This document shows positions 47,158 through 48,951 of a stretch of 48,951 nt of DNA, piece by piece (the first letter of the stretch is position 1; the number at the start of each line of letters is the position of its first letter). The notes under the pieces were generated by a model, which saw nothing but the letters and a program-made list of their open reading frames with translations, had not been told where the DNA came from and made no database searches. A program made the position numbers and the translations under genes. The stretch comes from Streptomyces tateyamensis (GTDB taxonomy: Bacteria > Actinomycetota > Actinomycetes > Streptomycetales > Streptomycetaceae). The DNA is taken from positions 1 through 48,951 of the forward strand of contig NZ_PYBW01000039.1 of assembly GCF_003205575.1 (NCBI RefSeq), written 5' to 3'.

Positions 47158-48300
47158 GTGGACGTCCCCGCCGACCACCCCGCAGTTCCCGTCCTGGCGG
47201 GAGCCACCCCGCTCCCCAAGGCTGAGAAGCCGATCCCGGCGCCCGCCCATCCACAGGCTGTGGATACTCGCGCCGAAGTGGCGGCCCGCCGGCCCCCGAA
47301 GGCCGACCCGGGGCTGCGCGAGCGGTCGGCGCTGGTGCTGCCCGGCTGGGTCGCGCTGCTGGCGCTGCTGTTCGCGCTCGGCTCGATCGCGGTGGTGCTG
47401 GTGCGGGTCGGGGTGCTCCCGCAGCTCGAACTGCCGGGGCTGCCGGACCTGCGCACCGGGGCGGTCCGCGAGGCCGGCGCCGCCGCGGTGACCGACTGGG
47501 CGCTGGCCGCGGTGACCGGCGCAGCCCTGGTGGCCCTGGTCGCGCTGGCCGGCCTGCTGGCCAACTCCGGGGGCGACACCCGGGTGCTCAGCCGGTGGGG
47601 CCGCTACCAGGGCACGGTCCGGCGCACCGGCCTGTCCTGGGTGAACCCGCTGCTGCGCCGCCGCCGGGTGGACGTGCGGCTGCGGCACTGGCGCAGCGAG
47701 CCGGTCCAGGTCACCGACCGCACCGGAACTCCGATCGTGGTCCGGCTGCTGGTGGTCTGGCGGATCAGGGACACCGCCCGTGCGGTGTTCGGCGTCCGCG
47801 ACCACGAGGTCTACCTGCGCGAGCAGATCCACGCGGTGCTCACCCGGGTGGCCAGCACGCTGCCGTGCGACAGCAACGCGGCCCCCGGCCCGGCGCTGCG
47901 CGACGGCCAGTGGTTCGCCGACGAGCTCTCCCGCTCGCTGGCCGCCGAGGTGCTGCCGGCCGGGCTGGAGGTCTACTCGGCGCAGCCGCTGGCGCTGGAG
48001 TACGCGCCGGAGGTGGCGGAGTCGATGCGCCGGCGGCGGCTCGCCGACCTGGACGCGGGACTGCGCACGGTGCTGGTGGACGACGCGGTGGAGGCGGCCG
48101 CGCTGGCGGTGCGGCGGCTGGAACGGGCCACCGCCCAGGAACTGGACGAGGCGGCGCGCAGCGCTCTGATGGAGCAACTGCTGGTCGCCTTCGTCGCACC
48201 GGCGGGGGTGACGAGCGCCGTCCCGGCGCCCGCGGCCCGGTCGGTCAGCCGCAGTGGCGGCAGCAGGAACGGGGCGGGAAAGGAAGGGAACCGAGCATGA
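47158..48300 (+). CDS. SPFH/band-7 domain membrane protein
   Basis: A 380-residue protein with a Pro/Ala-rich cytoplasmic start, two hydrophobic helices (about 60-83 and 105-138), then a band-7 domain: SRWGRYQGTVRRTGLSWVNP, the core VDVRLRHWRSEPVQVTDRTG, PIVVRLLVVWRIRDTARAVF, and the helical ADELSRSLAAEVLPAGLEVY. SPFH proteins scaffold membrane microdomains, proteases or transporters. GTG 47158 has GGAGGA about 7 bp upstream. The stop overlaps the next start by 4 bp (ATGA), so it is coupled to the secreted repeat protein. Confidence 0.85.
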   Translation: MDVPADHPAVPVLAGATPLPKAEKPIPAPAHPQAVDTRAEVAARRPPKADPGLRERSALVLPGWVALLALLFALGSIAVVLVRVGVLPQLELPGLPDLRTGAVREAGAAAVTDWALAAVTGAALVALVALAGLLANSGGDTRVLSRWGRYQGTVRRTGLSWVNPLLRRRRVDVRLRHWRSEPVQVTDRTGTPIVVRLLVVWRIRDTARAVFGVRDHEVYLREQIHAVLTRVASTLPCDSNAAPGPALRDGQWFADELSRSLAAEVLPAGLEVYSAQPLALEYAPEVAESMRRRRLADLDAGLRTVLVDDAVEAAALAVRRLERATAQELDEAARSALMEQLLVAFVAPAGVTSAVPAPAARSVSRSGGSRNGAGKEGNRA

Positions 48301-48951
48301 AGATAGCCAGCGACCCGGCACTGATCGGGTTTCAGGAGCGGATCGGGGAACCGACGGCGCAGCACCGCTGCGGGTGCCCGTACTGCGCCCGGCGGGTGAC
48401 CGCCCGAGCGTGTCGTCCGACCAGGCGGTCGGGCCGGATATCCACCCTGCAGCTCACCGTCCGGAGCACCTGCCTGGCCACCACGGTGCTGGCGGGCGCC
48501 GGGGTCGCGGGCCTGTCCCTCGGCGCGGGTACGGCCCGCGCGGACTCCGCCCCCAGCCACGCTGGTTGGGACGGTTCGGTGTACTGGTTCCAGAACGAGT
48601 CGGGTGAGTGGCGGTACACCAAGTACTACGACACCTACGTGGCCCGTACCCAGAAGGCAGGCAGCTCCGGCAGCTCCGGCGTGAAGCAGGGCTGGGACGG
48701 TTCGGTCTACTGGTTCCAGAACGAGTCGGGTGAGTGGCGGTACACCAAGTACTACGACACGTACGTGGCCCGCACGCAGAAGGCGGACAGCTCCGGCAGC
48801 TCTGACAGCTCCGGCATGAAGCAGGGCTTTGACGGTTCGGTCTACTGGTTCCAGAACGAGTCGGGTGAGTGGCGGTACACCAAGTACTACGACACCTACC
48901 TGGCCCGCACCCAGCAGGTGAGCAGCGCCAACAGCTCGGGCAGCTCCGGCA
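48297..48951 (+). CDS. Secreted repeat protein (N-terminal part, runs off the window)
   Basis: At least 218 residues, open to the window end. The ATG overlaps the band-7 stop (ATGA). A cytoplasmic start with CGCPYCARR and a basic stretch precedes a long signal peptide (STCLATTVLAGAGVAGLSLG, cleavage near ARA-DSA). The mature part consists of a 30-residue Trp/Tyr-rich unit (WDGSVYWFQNESGEWRYTKY, YDTYVARTQ) repeated three times, with Ser/Gly linkers. Similar repeats precede NlpC/P60 (C40) peptidase domains in streptomycetes, so a cell-wall hydrolase is likely, but the catalytic part is outside the window. The N-terminal Cys cluster before the signal is unusual. Confidence 0.72.
   Translation, partial: MKIASDPALIGFQERIGEPTAQHRCGCPYCARRVTARACRPTRRSGRISTLQLTVRSTCLATTVLAGAGVAGLSLGAGTARADSAPSHAGWDGSVYWFQNESGEWRYTKYYDTYVARTQKAGSSGSSGVKQGWDGSVYWFQNESGEWRYTKYYDTYVARTQKADSSGSSDSSGMKQGFDGSVYWFQNESGEWRYTKYYDTYLARTQQVSSANSSGSSG
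48567..48951 (+). repeat. Three near-identical about 95-bp coding repeats
   Basis: Copies begin at 48567, 48693 and 48828 (periods 126 and 135 bp) with TGGGACGGTTCGGT or TTTGACGGTTCGGT and continue through TGGCGGTACACCAAGTACTA. They are nearly identical at DNA level, suggesting recent duplication or gene conversion. The spacers are Ser/Gly codons that differ in length. Confidence 0.9.

Overview
The window is high-GC actinobacterial DNA. Strong GC3 bias, many GTG starts, GTGA/ATGA stop-start overlaps and families typical of the group (DUF5926, RsbW-like ATPases, DUF2637, DUF1906, SpoIIE-type PP2C) point to Streptomycetaceae (Streptomyces or Kitasatospora). Genus and species cannot be fixed from the sequence alone. 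No rRNA or CRISPR array was seen.

Chromosomal backbone, left (1-13110): a partial aquaporin, an unknown Cys-rich protein, a GlxA/FtrA-type AraC regulator, aminopeptidase P, a GAF/PP2C phosphatase, a small prim-pol-like protein, a SEC-C/DUF5926 protein, an RsbW-like ATPase, a glycerophosphodiester phosphodiesterase, a CytX-type NCS1 permease behind a TPP riboswitch, an HtrA-like membrane protease, and tRNA-Ser(UGA).

Integrated element 1 (13111-30192, about 17 kb) is an actinomycete integrative and conjugative element (AICE) inserted in tRNA-Ser(UGA). It is bounded by a perfect 90-bp direct repeat that starts at the first base of the anticodon loop. Its modules, mostly on the minus strand, are tyrosine integrase and Xis; a GCGTCA/TGACGC repeat array (candidate origin) beside an ATPase and a prim-pol replication pair; two tandem short C5 DNA methyltransferases; several tiny membrane or zinc-binding proteins; an FtsK/TraB-like translocase; a DUF2637 protein; and a chain of micro-ORFs with 1-4 bp overlaps. 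Facing these on the plus strand is an HTH regulator/PP2C-like pair behind a promoter flanked by inverted repeats. The cargo end next to attR has a zinc-ribbon protein and a lower-GC pair: a PIN-domain (VapC-like) toxin coupled to an unrecognised 301-residue partner.

Backbone, middle (30193-35183): a GlcD-like FAD oxidase, a small secreted Asn-rich protein, a DUF1906 secreted protein and a fatty-acid-CoA ligase.

Integrated element 2 (35184-37818, about 2.6 kb) is a minimal element with a large serine recombinase, a PPC/DUF296 protein and a small Cys protein. It is inserted within the 3' end of the ligase gene. The ligase now carries a replacement C-terminus from the element, and its displaced native tail lies at the far junction.

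Backbone, right (37874-48951): a very large PAS/receiver protein resembling a histidine kinase that lacks its phospho-acceptor His, tRNA-Ser(GCU), two identical tRNA-Arg(ACG) genes, a divergent MFS/ArsR pair with a palindromic operator, a GEVED/Ig-like surface protein with a 24-bp minisatellite, a band-7 protein, and the start of a secreted repeat protein that runs off the window.
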